From the NCBI GenBank assembly GCA_023251775.1, contig JAHEYC010000025.1:1-42211 (forward strand): a stretch of 42,211 nucleotides of DNA, given 5' to 3'. The stretch is from Sphingobacteriaceae bacterium. GTDB taxonomy: Bacteria; Bacteroidota; Bacteroidia; B-17B0; Aurantibacillaceae. Shown one piece after another: positions 20,387 through 27,719 of the stretch. A program made the position numbers and the translations under genes. Each line of letters opens with the position of its first letter. The first letter of the stretch is position 1. Below the pieces are notes generated by a model that made no database searches, was not told the DNA's origin, and saw nothing but the letters and a program-made list of their open reading frames with translations.

Positions 20387-20845
20387 TTATTTACTTGGAT
20401 TTAATTTTGTGAAGGTCTCTGTGCGGCCGAGTAGTGATATACCCATGAATCCTCTGATATTAAGATCCCCGTTTGCAAGACGAGTAATTTTACAGCTGTA
20501 AGTTTTTCCGTTCTTTGGATCGTAAATTGTCCCGTTCTCCCAAATATCATCACCATCAAATGTAAAATCATTTAAAATGGTCATTCCTAATACTTTTTGT
20601 GTTTGTTTTGCTTTATCGGGATTATTCACATCTAACTTATTTGGATCTTTATTTAAAATGATCTTGCCGTAATATTTTCCGGCCTTTTCATAAATTTGAA
20701 TAGCACCATCTTTTGATGGTACTAAATAATTACCTACAATATCTCCTGCTTTATTTTGCGCACCTCCAATAAAAGAGAATAGTACGAATAGTAAAAGCAA
20801 TGAGATCTTTTTTATTAAGCTTGTTGTTGTGTGTTGAGTTTTCAT
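20387..20845 (-). CDS. DUF2147 secreted protein
   Basis: A 152-residue exported protein. The signal peptide spans ~1-29 with hydrophobic core SLLLLFVLFSFIGGAQ. The mature domain matches the DUF2147 layout: DIVGNYLVPSKDGAIQIYEK, then KYYGKIILNKDPNKLD, the GMTILNDFTFDGDDIWENG core, IYDPKNGKTYSCKI and LNIRGFMGISLLGRTETF. DUF2147 proteins are periplasmic or secreted small beta-barrels of unknown activity. It is the promoter-proximal gene of the six-gene run; a weak -7 match (TACCTTTA) lies about 60 bases upstream of the ATG. Confidence 0.85.
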   Translation of the reverse strand: MKTQHTTTSLIKKISLLLLFVLFSFIGGAQNKAGDIVGNYLVPSKDGAIQIYEKAGKYYGKIILNKDPNKLDVNNPDKAKQTQKVLGMTILNDFTFDGDDIWENGTIYDPKNGKTYSCKITRLANGDLNIRGFMGISLLGRTETFTKLNPSK

Positions 20846-21234
20846 AATTTTAATTTTTTGGGTTTATAATTAATTTTATGGAGTAAAGGTATTGCGAGTG
20901 CTGCGCCATAAATAATTACTTTTTGCTGAGCGTATTTTTTGTTCCGCAAAAAACGTAAGAACCAGTTCAAGATAACAGAATTTTTAGGATAGTTTTAATT
21001 ATCACAACAAAAGATATGATACTTGCGGTTATTGCAAATAATAGGGAGAAGGATTATTGAAATTAGATGGAGAAAAGTAGAAACATTTTAAAAATCATCA
21101 TAATATACTGTAAATAAGGTAGTTACGAGCATTAATATGCAGCACCTTTCGATGTTAGTGTTTGTTTTAACCGCAAAAGGCGCAAAGACGCAGAGGTTTC
21201 TGAATTATTCGTTTGCGGGATTGGTGTTTCGTTT

Positions 21235-21301
21235 GCGGGACAAAATGTCCCGCACAACCTGAGCAGCCGAAATTCAAGTTGAACGGGACATTTTGTCCCG
21301 C
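21235..21301. repeat. Paired GCGGGACAAAATGTCCCGC hairpins in inverted order
   Basis: Two near-identical 18-19 bp hairpins (arms GCGGGACA and TGTCCCGC) face each other 30 bp apart. Each is palindromic and the pair is also inverted. A partial GTTTGCGGGA copy occurs just upstream at about 21211-21220. Confidence 0.6.
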
Positions 21302-21472
21302 AGGAAAATTACATTCCAACTTTCCAATCTGCCGCGTGAGGGATTGAGCCATTGTTTGAGCTCCTTTTTTATCTTGGTTAATTCCATAAGATAAAAAAGA
21401 GCGAGTGGCGAAAGCCCGACCCGAGCTTCCATAGTGTTTCCTGCGAGGGACACGCCCTAATAATCTGAAATG

Positions 21473-21497
21473 AAAAAACCTCCTGAATGAGAGGTTT
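21473..21497 (-). terminator. Intrinsic terminator of phaC
   Basis: Read leftward, AACCTC, an 8-base loop and GAGGTT followed by a T run form a hairpin 33 bases beyond the phaC stop codon. Confidence 0.6.
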
Positions 21498-21529
21498 AAT
21501 ATTATAGTTTAAAAAATAGAAGAGTAAAA

Positions 21530-22576
21530 TTAATTATCCCTTTTCGCCAACCAACTTACAACGGCCGGTGCTAATTCTTTTTGTGATTTACCTCCAACAA
21601 ACACACCAATGTGCCCGCCTTTAAAGCTGTAAAGTTCTTTGTCTTTACTTCCAACAAGATCATTCAAAGGAATTGTTGCCGCAGGAGGAACCAAATGATC
21701 GTCGGTTGCGTAAATATTTAAAAGGGGCGAGGTAAGATTTTTGAGACTTACTTTTTTACCGCCAACTTCTAATTCGCCCTTCACTAATTTATTTTTTTGG
21801 TAAAGATCTTTCATGAATTCGCGAAAACATTCGCCTGCTTGGGCGGGACTTTCGCTTATCCATTTTTCCATGCGAAGAAAATTGGTAAGTTTTGCCTCGT
21901 CCTCTAAACTTGCGGCGAGTGTTTGCTGCTTTTGAATTTTCATCATTGGTTTTAGCATATCAAAACCCTGATTCAAAAAATCACCCGGTATCAATCCGTC
22001 AAAACCATCAACTATTTTATCAAAATCCATGTCTTTACTCCAACGAAACAACAAAGCATCATTGGTACTAAAATCAACCGGCGTTACATGCGTTACTAAA
22101 TTCTTTATTTTATTTGGATATAAAGCCGAATAGATCACGCTTAAAGTTCCGCCCTGGCAAATACTTAAGATATTTATTTTCTCTACGCGATCTCTTTTTC
22201 TAATAAGGTCAACGCAATTATTTATGTATCCATTCACATAATCATCCATGTTAAGGTAACGATCGCTTTTTGTTGGAAATCCCCAATCAATAAGGTAAAC
22301 ATCAAAACCATTGTCCAATAAATTTTTGATATAACTGCGATCGGGTTGAAGATCGAGCATTTTGTACGTATTCACTAAAGCGTAAATAACAAGAATGGGT
22401 GTTTTAAACTCTGCTTTTGTTTTGCGATCGTAACGGTAAAGTGTGAGTTTATCTTCGGTATAAACCGCAGTTTTAGGCGTTGTAGCAATTTCTACAGCCT
22501 TCATGTTATTTAATGTTTCGTAACTCTTGGTGAGTTTACGGCTAACATCTCCCATTTCTTCAAAAATATTATTCAT
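21530..22576 (-). CDS. phaC: Class III polyhydroxyalkanoate synthase catalytic subunit PhaC
   Basis: A 348-residue alpha/beta-hydrolase enzyme that polymerises (R)-3-hydroxyacyl-CoA into PHA granules. The lipase-like box has Cys in place of Ser: ILSICQGGTLS with Cys140. Asp293 lies in ATDDHLVPP and His322 in GGHIGVFVGG. These three are each nine residues before Cys149, Asp302 and His331 of the Allochromatium vinosum class III enzyme, so the spacing of the catalytic triad is the same. The short length (about 350) and the adjacent phaE also point to class III. Cytoplasmic, on granules. A terminator and a 159-bp palindromic element separate it from phaE, so it probably has its own promoter, although no clear -7 box was found there. 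Confidence 0.93.
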   Translation of the reverse strand: MNNIFEEMGDVSRKLTKSYETLNNMKAVEIATTPKTAVYTEDKLTLYRYDRKTKAEFKTPILVIYALVNTYKMLDLQPDRSYIKNLLDNGFDVYLIDWGFPTKSDRYLNMDDYVNGYINNCVDLIRKRDRVEKINILSICQGGTLSVIYSALYPNKIKNLVTHVTPVDFSTNDALLFRWSKDMDFDKIVDGFDGLIPGDFLNQGFDMLKPMMKIQKQQTLAASLEDEAKLTNFLRMEKWISESPAQAGECFREFMKDLYQKNKLVKGELEVGGKKVSLKNLTSPLLNIYATDDHLVPPAATIPLNDLVGSKDKELYSFKGGHIGVFVGGKSQKELAPAVVSWLAKRDN

Positions 22577-22596
22577 ACACTTATTTTTATACGTTA

Positions 22597-22755
22597 ACCC
22601 AAATTATGCATTAGGAATTCTATTACGGTCCAAAATCCCTTCAAACTATGATCTTTTGTTCGTTCACCATAACGGGGGCTATGCCTCACTCACAAAAGCT
22701 CATATTTTATTGGGATTTTGACCCTCACTACAAATTCCTAATGCATAGTTTGGGT
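22597..22755. repeat. MITE-like palindromic element between phaE and phaC
   Basis: A 159-bp element with 23-bp terminal inverted repeats: ACCCAAATTATGCATTAGGA at the left and TCCTAATGCATAGTTTGGGT at the right, with one mismatch over the full arm. The interior is also self-complementary: GGTCCAAAATCCC near the left pairs with GGGATTTTGACC on the right, and CATAACGGGGGCTATG lies at the centre. There is no coding capacity. It starts 20 bp upstream of the phaC ATG and must supply most of the phaC leader. No target-site duplication was obvious. Confidence 0.7.
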
Positions 22756-22781
22756 CTAATATACCAAAAATAATTTCAAAA

Positions 22782-22812
22782 AAAAGCCGCCTCAAACACA
22801 AAGGCGGCTTTT
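22782..22812 (-). terminator. Strong intrinsic terminator of phaE
   Basis: AAAAGCCGCCT and AGGCGGCTTTT form an 11-bp stem around a 9-base loop, and the leftward transcript ends in a T run. It lies 20 bases after the phaE stop codon and should stop most read-through into phaC. Confidence 0.8.
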
Positions 22813-22831
22813 AACACATCAGCTAAAAGTA

Positions 22832-24190
22832 TTATTTCTTTCCTTTTTTGCTGCTCTTCTCATCATCCAGATCACTAACAACAGCGATATTAAGCTTGCT
22901 TTGTAGTTCTTTCACTTGTTTTTTTAGATCGTAAATTGTTTTTTGTAATTCTTCAACGTCGCTTTTTAAAACAACAGGGAAGTTAACCAAAACGCTTTCG
23001 AATTGTTTTTCAAAATGTTTTTTTACATCCATGGCAAGGGTCATTGTTTCACCTTTGATCTTGCTGAATTCCTCACTTGCAAAAAGATCTGCAAATAATT
23101 TTTCGTTGGTCTTGATCCACTCGTTATACACTTCCTTAGCATCAGGAGCTTTAGTGAAATCAGGATTTTGGAATTTCTCGGCGTATTGTTTTGCAACATC
23201 TTCTACGCTTGTGCGCATGGTATTTTGCAATTGGTATTGTAATTCGCTTTGTTTTACATTATACTCAGTTACTTTATCCATTAAAGCAATAATAGCTTCA
23301 ATGCTTTCTTTTTCTTTACCTGCACCGGTTAATTTCAATAAAGGTTCAAAGGTTTTAGTGAACACATTATCGTGTTGCGAATAAAATTCTTTTACTTTTT
23401 CTAAGTTGCCAGTAAATAATTGAGGGAACTCTTTGCTGATATTTTGAACTTGCGCAAAGTATTCTTTACCCAAACCGTTTTGGTTAGTAAAGAAATTTTG
23501 AACTTGATTCAAACTATTATCATAAAATTCTTTCAAATTCCCACCGGTATAAAAATCACCAAACAATTGTTTAGTTAAGTTGTGGTAATTATCCGCTTTA
23601 AAATACGTTTTAAATTCTTCTAAGTTGAACTGCCCTTTTTGCATAGAAGTGATCATTGGTTGAAAGAACTCAAGCATTTTTGTATACACTTGGTTACTTT
23701 GCATGAAGTTTGAGAAGATATCTTTATTGAAATTACCATTGATATTCTTCGACATGCTATCGTAAGATGTATTCAACGTTTGAACGAACGAATTGTAGAT
23801 ATTTGTCCAAGCATTATTAGATGTTGTAAAATTGCTCACATAATCCTGAGCAGGTTTTCCAAAACTATTAAAGCTATTTAAAATGCTCTGATTAAAATCG
23901 GTCATTTGTTTAGCAAAAGTTGTTTGCGTGTTCAACCAATTTTTGAAGAACTCTTGTGGATTTTGGTTTGTGTCGGTACCAAAAACATTACTAGAATTTT
24001 GTTGCATGCTGTTCAAGATCGCGGTTTGTTTTTCGAACCACTCTTTTAAAATGCCTTGACCCTCGTGAGGGATATTTCCGCTTGTTAAAGAAGATTGCAT
24101 TTTCTTTGCTGAATCCATCCAACTGTTTAACGCATTTGCTTGCGCCTCTAACATCGAATCGATAATTGGATTGTTTGTTTTCATCGTCAT
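22832..24190 (-). CDS. phaE: Class III PHA synthase subunit PhaE
   Basis: A 452-residue, mostly helical protein, longer than the usual ~360. It has no catalytic box. The N-terminal half is rich in Asn, Gln, Phe and Trp-containing amphipathic helices (NALNSWMDSAKKMQSSL, EWFEKQTAILNSMQQNSSN, FFKNWLNTQTTFAKQM), a phasin-like pattern. The PhaE-typical block is in the C-terminal half (KVTEYNVKQSELQYQLQNTM, then KEVYNEWIKTNEKLFADLF). A predicted coiled coil (LQKTIYDLKKQVKELQSKL) and a basic tail (SSKKGKK) end it. PhaE pairs with and activates PhaC. A good promoter lies upstream at 24279-24310. An ATG two codons downstream (24184) is an equally possible start. Confidence 0.85.
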   Translation of the reverse strand: MTMKTNNPIIDSMLEAQANALNSWMDSAKKMQSSLTSGNIPHEGQGILKEWFEKQTAILNSMQQNSSNVFGTDTNQNPQEFFKNWLNTQTTFAKQMTDFNQSILNSFNSFGKPAQDYVSNFTTSNNAWTNIYNSFVQTLNTSYDSMSKNINGNFNKDIFSNFMQSNQVYTKMLEFFQPMITSMQKGQFNLEEFKTYFKADNYHNLTKQLFGDFYTGGNLKEFYDNSLNQVQNFFTNQNGLGKEYFAQVQNISKEFPQLFTGNLEKVKEFYSQHDNVFTKTFEPLLKLTGAGKEKESIEAIIALMDKVTEYNVKQSELQYQLQNTMRTSVEDVAKQYAEKFQNPDFTKAPDAKEVYNEWIKTNEKLFADLFASEEFSKIKGETMTLAMDVKKHFEKQFESVLVNFPVVLKSDVEELQKTIYDLKKQVKELQSKLNIAVVSDLDDEKSSKKGKK

Positions 24191-24278
24191 TGTATTATTT
24201 TTTTATGTGTTTGTTTCCAGCAAAGTTTCGTAATTTTTTGATTATCAGTAAATTACAACCCCTTCGGGAAATGTTTCG

Positions 24279-24310
24279 CAAAGATACATAATTAATCGTA
24301 TAAAATCCAA
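24279..24310 (-). promoter_or_regulatory. phaE: Promoter of phaE (TTG-N21-TATCTTTG)
   Basis: On the minus strand TTG at 24310-24308 and TATCTTTG at 24286-24279 are separated by 21 bases, a full match to the Bacteroidota -33/-7 pattern. Transcription would start near 24272, giving a leader of about 80 bases. Confidence 0.65.
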
Positions 24311-24397
24311 GCTTTGTCGATTAAATTAATGTTAAAAAATTGATTCCTAACGCTTTATCGGTTTAGTAATTCGTATTAAAGCAAAAGCATTTAAAAA

Positions 24398-24429
24398 TTG
24401 TCGCAATTGCCTTGTGGTTCATACTTTTG
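24398..24429 (+). promoter_or_regulatory. queG: Promoter of queG (TTG-N21-TACTTTTG), directly before the coding frame
   Basis: TTG at 24398-24400 and TACTTTTG at 24422-24429 are exactly 21 bases apart. The -7 box ends four bases before the likely first codon at 24434, so the message would carry little or no leader. Confidence 0.6.
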
Positions 24430-24433
24430 AAGC

Positions 24434-25354
24434 ATCAAAACAGTTACTTCAAATAATACCCTCTTTATTAAACGCGAAGCAGCTCGTTTAGGTTTCGATT
24501 TTTGTGGCATAAGTAAGGCCGAATTTTTGGAAGAAGATGCGCCAAGACTTGAGAAATGGCTCAATGAACACAAGCACGGACAAATGAAGTACATGGAAAA
24601 TTACTTCGATAAGCGTTTGGATCCGCGTTTATTGGTAGAAGGCGCTAAGTCCGTGATATCGTTGATGTATAATTATTATCCGAGTGAAAAACAAAAAGTA
24701 TCCGGACCAAAAATCAGCAAGTATGCTTATGGAAAAGATTATCATGAAGTGATAAAAGATAAACTCACTGAATTTTTAAATTCATTAAAAGAAAAAATTG
24801 GAGATGTGAATGGAAGAGTGTTTGTTGATTCTGCACCTGTATTAGAAAAAAGTTGGGCCGCCAAAAGTGGATTGGGTTGGATAGGGAAGAATGCAAATTT
24901 AATTACAAAAGAAAGTGGATCGTTCTATTTTTTGGCAGAGTTGATCATTGATCTGGAATTAGAATACGACGGACCAATAAAAGATTATTGCGGCACGTGC
25001 ACAAAATGTATTGATGCTTGTCCTACCCAAGCAATTATTGAACCGTATATAGTAGATGGAAGTAAATGTATTTCGTATCTGACAATAGAATTAAAAGAAA
25101 ATATTCCAACGGAGTTCAAAGGCAAAATGGATAATTGGGCTTTTGGTTGTGATGTATGTCAGGATGTTTGTCCTTGGAACAGTTTTAGCAAACCCCACAA
25201 CGAACCTTTGTTCAGTAATAGGACGTTATTGAACCTCTCAGAAAAAGAATGGCACGAAATGACCGAAGAAACGTTCAAAGTGGTGTTCAACGGCAGTGCT
25301 GTAAAGCGAACAAAGTATGCGGGATTGAAACGAAATCTCAAATTTTTGGAATAA
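24434..25354 (+). CDS. queG: Epoxyqueuosine reductase QueG, start codon not ATG
   Basis: Reduces epoxyqueuosine to queuosine in tRNA, using cobalamin and two 4Fe-4S clusters. Cluster motifs are clear: [12 protein letters not shown] (Cys186, 189, 192, 196) and CDVCQDVCP (Cys239, 242, 246); the family core [17 protein letters not shown] and [10 protein letters not shown] are also present. Length from 24434 is 306 residues, normal for the family. The family N terminus ([20 protein letters not shown]) is fully encoded but has no in-frame ATG: a TGA at 24428-24430 closes the frame, and the first codon after it that gives the usual length is ATC at 24434. The first standard alternative, TTG at 24527, would remove about 31 conserved residues. 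So the start is ATC, an ATG lost by mutation, or a sequence error. Confidence 0.88.
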   Translation: MKTVTSNNTLFIKREAARLGFDFCGISKAEFLEEDAPRLEKWLNEHKHGQMKYMENYFDKRLDPRLLVEGAKSVISLMYNYYPSEKQKVSGPKISKYAYGKDYHEVIKDKLTEFLNSLKEKIGDVNGRVFVDSAPVLEKSWAAKSGLGWIGKNANLITKESGSFYFLAELIIDLELEYDGPIKDYCGTCTKCIDACPTQAIIEPYIVDGSKCISYLTIELKENIPTEFKGKMDNWAFGCDVCQDVCPWNSFSKPHNEPLFSNRTLLNLSEKEWHEMTEETFKVVFNGSAVKRTKYAGLKRNLKFLE

Positions 25355-25396
25355 TTTCTCCTTAGAGCCACGGGGCTTCCAAAGGTATTTTTGAAA

Positions 25397-25438
25397 TTGC
25401 TATAAAACGTAGCAATCAATTGCTATAACTTGTAGTAA
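25397..25438. promoter_or_regulatory. Twin operator-like palindromes before the radical SAM gene
   Basis: Two 19-bp palindromes stand side by side: TTGCTA-N7-TAGCAA at 25397-25415 and TTGCTA-N7-TAGTAA at 25420-25438. Their centres are 23 bp apart, about two helical turns. The second overlaps the -7 box TAATTTTG (25436-25443). The arrangement is that of a pair of repressor or activator dimer sites. The protein that binds is unknown, and no regulator gene is adjacent. Confidence 0.55.
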
Positions 25439-25443
25439 TTTTG
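25436..25443 (+). promoter_or_regulatory. -7 box TAATTTTG four bases before the radical SAM ATG
   Basis: TAATTTTG fits TAnnTTTG and is followed by AAAT and then ATG at 25448. Expected transcription start coincides with the start codon. Confidence 0.45.
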
Positions 25444-25447
25444 AAAT

Positions 25448-26539
25448 ATGATAACAGCGGTTCAACAAAACAGTAACCCAACATACTTTAAAGGGAGAGG
25501 TTCGCAACTGAATACTCATAATCATTTTGCGAAGTACCAGTATGTGCAGGAGTATAAAGAGGTATTGGATGAAGAGTTTCAGTTAAGTGAAAAGACCGAG
25601 ATCATCTATACCTATCCCAAAACCATTATCAATAAAGTAAAGAGCGAGGATGTGGGGGCTGAATATTCTGCAAATCCTTATCAAGGCTGCGAACATGGCT
25701 GCGTGTATTGTTATGCAAGGCCTACGCATGAGTACTGGGGTTATAGTGCGGGTTTGGATTTTGAACAAAAAATTATTGTAAAAAAGAATGCTGTAGAATT
25801 ATTAGAGAAAGAATTACTGTCAAAAAAATGGGAAGCTCGTCCTGTGATGTTATCAGGCAATACAGATTGCTACCAACCCATTGAAAAGAAAATGGAGATC
25901 ACACGCGGGATGTTGCGCGTATTCTTAAAACATAAACATCCGGTGAGCATCATCACTAAAAATGCATTGATCCTTCGCGACCTGGATCTATTAAAAGAAT
26001 TAGCTAAAGATAACTTGGTTCATGTAATGGTTTCTATTACAGGTTTGGATGAATCGGTAAGGCAAAAATTGGAACCAAGAACGTCTACTTATAAAAACAG
26101 GTTAAGAGTTATACAAACCTTAACGGAAAATGGCATTCCTTGTGGAATGATGATGGCGCCTATAATTGCAGGCATCAATAATCATGATATCCCGGAGCTT
26201 TTGAGATTGGCTGGACTTGCCGGAGCTCGCAGCGCCCACTATACGGTTGTGAGGTTGAATGGCGCTGTGGGTCCTGTTTTTAAAGATTGGTTATTTAAAA
26301 ATTTTCCCGATCGTGCTAATAAGGTTTGGAATTTAATTTGCGATACACATGGCGGTGATGTAAAAGACAGCAGATTTGGTGTGCGCATGCGTGGCGAAGG
26401 AAAATTTGTGGAGATCATCAATCAGATCTTCAACATCAGTAAAAAAAGATTCATTACCAATACGCAAGAGTTTGAGTACAACTGTAGTTTGTTTCAACCT
26501 AATAGGGAAGAGCCGAGTTTACAAATGAGTCTATTTTGA
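25448..26539 (+). CDS. PA0069-family radical SAM protein (SplB-like)
   Basis: A 363-residue radical S-adenosylmethionine enzyme. The cluster motif CEHGCVYCYAR has Cys81, Cys85 and Cys88 (CxxxCxxC), and the family segment PTHEYWGYSAGLDFEQKI follows directly. Other family features are VMLSGNTDCYQPIEKKMEIT, VMVSITGLDESVRQKLEPR and the C-terminal NRKEEPS-type tail (here NREEPSLQMSLF). Length and motifs are normal. The family is related to spore photoproduct lyase, but its reaction is not established. The gene follows queG by 93 bp yet seems separately controlled by the twin palindromes and a -7 box. No terminator directly follows; a hairpin stop lies ~370 bp downstream. Confidence 0.9.
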   Translation: MITAVQQNSNPTYFKGRGSQLNTHNHFAKYQYVQEYKEVLDEEFQLSEKTEIIYTYPKTIINKVKSEDVGAEYSANPYQGCEHGCVYCYARPTHEYWGYSAGLDFEQKIIVKKNAVELLEKELLSKKWEARPVMLSGNTDCYQPIEKKMEITRGMLRVFLKHKHPVSIITKNALILRDLDLLKELAKDNLVHVMVSITGLDESVRQKLEPRTSTYKNRLRVIQTLTENGIPCGMMMAPIIAGINNHDIPELLRLAGLAGARSAHYTVVRLNGAVGPVFKDWLFKNFPDRANKVWNLICDTHGGDVKDSRFGVRMRGEGKFVEIINQIFNISKKRFITNTQEFEYNCSLFQPNREEPSLQMSLF

Positions 26540-26634
26540 GTAAGTGATTTTATGAAAGCGTAAACTTGCCTTAATCAAAAGGTAATGTTATGCTCCGATA
26601 TTTGAAGTGTTGAATTTAATTTTCGTTCTTTTCA

Positions 26635-26795
26635 ATACCAAATGCAGATATATTTTAGTCTAAAGATGCGAAGTTATTTTTTGCTTAAACGATGAAAAAA
26701 ATTCTTGCATAGCTTGGCCTACGGAAGAATTTTTTGAAGAAGTTTAAGCAAAAAAGAACGAGTAGATTTGACTAAAATATATTTGCTTTTGGTAT
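26635..26795. repeat. Dispersed palindromic element, copy A (161 bp)
   Basis: Terminal inverted repeats are ATACCAAATGCAGATATATT at the left and AATATATTTGCTTTTGGTAT at the right. Inside, TTTTTTGCTTAAAC (about 26675) pairs perfectly with GTTTAAGCAAAAAA (about 26738), and AAATTCTTGC is matched by GGAAGAATTT around a short centre. Copy B lies at 40790-40952 in the opposite orientation and shares the core words GATGCGAAGT, AATTCTTGC, CTACGGAAGAATTTTTTGAA and GACGAG-like sequence. No coding frame. It has the size and ends of a MITE. Confidence 0.75.
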
Positions 26796-26837
26796 AACAT
26801 ACTGTTTTAAGAGTTAGTAGCTTAAAACGCAATTCTT

Positions 26838-26940
26838 CAATCGCACTTTAAATGCTATCTGGAACAAAAGGATCTTGTTTAGTAGTGTGATTGAAACAAA
26901 TTAAGGTCCGCACGTTGAGAAAGAGTGCGGACTTTTTTTT
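26838..26940 (+). ncRNA. Possible small RNA with intrinsic terminator
   Basis: CAATCGCACT (26838-26847) pairs with AGTGTGATTG (26884-26893) over 10 bp with one G-U pair; the enclosed loop holds a smaller hairpin (AACAA/TTGTT). A terminator follows: GTCCGCAC (26906-26913), an 11-base loop, GTGCGGAC (26925-26932) and eight T. No gene ends close by on this strand, the nearest being 300 bp upstream. No known RNA family was recognised and no clear promoter was found, so this could also be just a long 3' end of the radical SAM transcript. Confidence 0.35.
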
Positions 26941-26948
26941 GGCTGGAC

Positions 26949-27152
26949 CAACATGTCGCCCCTAAAGGGGCTTTTTTTATCGTTCGGGTATTTTTTACCG
27001 ACATTCCGTCCCTACGGGACTAGAGATCTGAATCTCGATCGTATCAAATATTGAAAAATGTAAATAAACATCTACAGAGTCCCGCTAGGGACGACATATA
27101 GGTAATAAAAGTAACTCTTTAGAAATAAAGCCCCGTAGGGGCGACATATACC
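26949..27152. repeat. Nested palindrome of the GTCGCCCCTA/TAGGGGCGAC type
   Basis: Outer units are ATGTCGCCCCTAAAGGGGCT (from about 26953) and AGCCCCGTAGGGGCGACATA (to about 27148). Inner units are GTCCCTACGGGACT and AGTCCCGCTAGGGACGAC. Each unit is itself a hairpin, and outer and inner pairs are arranged symmetrically. Elements like this are common in Bacteroidota spacers. The right end lies 5 bp from the stop of the frameshifted gene. Confidence 0.65.
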
Positions 27153-27157
27153 TGCAT

Positions 27158-27654
27158 CTACTTCCTAAAAGCCAAATTAGGTTTAGAAACAAACACCCAT
27201 TTATTATTGATGTTCATCCAATAGATATAGGAAAAGCCTTGTTCAAAGGCATTATCAGATTCTAATTTAACAGTGAAGAACCTAACGCTTGGTTTAAACT
27301 TATCAATGATCTCGAGCAAGCCTTATTAAAATTGGTTTTCCCCTCTTTGATATCTTTAATTGTAAACGTATTGATACCGACGGTGGCGTAAGCAGCATCT
27401 TCACCGGCAACTTGTTCTTTCATTTTCTTTTCGGTGGCTTCGATCAGCTTCATGAATTGAGCTGCATCTTCGGTTTTAATGAATATTTTTTTCGCATCTT
27501 CCAATGTAGCAAAAGACCTTAAAATAAGTTCATTCATTTTATTTTTCGAAGTATACTTTTCAAAATAGGTCTTGGCCTTTTCTTTGGGATCGGTTTGAAC
27601 GGCTAATGAAACCATAAACAAACCAAGAATAGTAATGGATATATATCTTTTCAT
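27158..27654 (-). pseudogene. Secreted protein gene with a one-base frameshift near its 3' third
   Basis: The ATG frame encodes a signal peptide (MKRYISITILGLFMVSLAVQ) and ~90 residues of charged helical protein (KAKTYFEKYTSKNKMNELIL), then runs into ACSRSLISLNQALG and stops at 27262. From about 27322 the neighbouring frame instead continues with GLLEIIDKFKPSVRFFTVKL and then SYIYWMNINNKWVFVSKPNL, ending at a TAG at 27158-27160. The second tail is far more protein-like. One base is missing near AATAAGGC (27319-27326); restoring it would give about 165 residues. The cause could be a recent mutation, a sequence error or frameshifting in the cell. Family not recognised. Confidence 0.75.
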
Positions 27655-27719
27655 TTTAGTTAATTACAGCTAATATAACCCAAATGGTCTAAAAAGGAAC
27701 ATTTTAATATAAAATTTTG

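Larger units (their letters stand above)
20846..21529. other. Long gene-free spacer with several repeat types
   Basis: No supported gene in 684 bases. From 21168 there is a motif of the AACCGCAAAAGGCGCAAAG kind, common in Bacteroidota spacers. At 21235-21253 GCGGGACAAAATGTCCCGC is a self-complementary hairpin, and an inverted copy lies at 21284-21301. Near 21357-21398 a T-rich run and its A-rich complement (TTTTTTATCTT / AAGATAAAAAA) form another hairpin, followed by AGCGAGTGGCGAAAGCCCGA and later GGACACGCCC, a repeat-like GC-rich patch. A minus-strand open frame through 21167-21352 crosses all of this and is judged spurious. The phaC terminator lies at 21473-21497. Confidence 0.5.
26540..27157. 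other. Long spacer: dispersed palindromic element, possible small RNA, CCCCTA-type repeat
   Basis: No protein gene is supported. In order the spacer holds the 161-bp palindromic element copy A (26635-26795), a structured stretch ending in an intrinsic terminator (26838-26940), and a 200-bp nested palindrome (26949-27152). All three are listed separately. Confidence 0.6.

Noticed and set aside
21167-21352. 61-residue minus-strand gene
   Set aside because: It crosses the paired GCGGGACA hairpins and a common spacer repeat; the amino-acid sequence is only the translation of those repeats.
24527-24529. TTG as the start of queG
   Set aside because: It would remove about 31 family-conserved residues that are encoded in frame upstream.
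27262-27321. Natural C terminus of the 27654 gene in the ATG frame
   Set aside because: The last ~20 residues in that frame are not protein-like, and the adjacent frame continues with convincing sequence to 27158.
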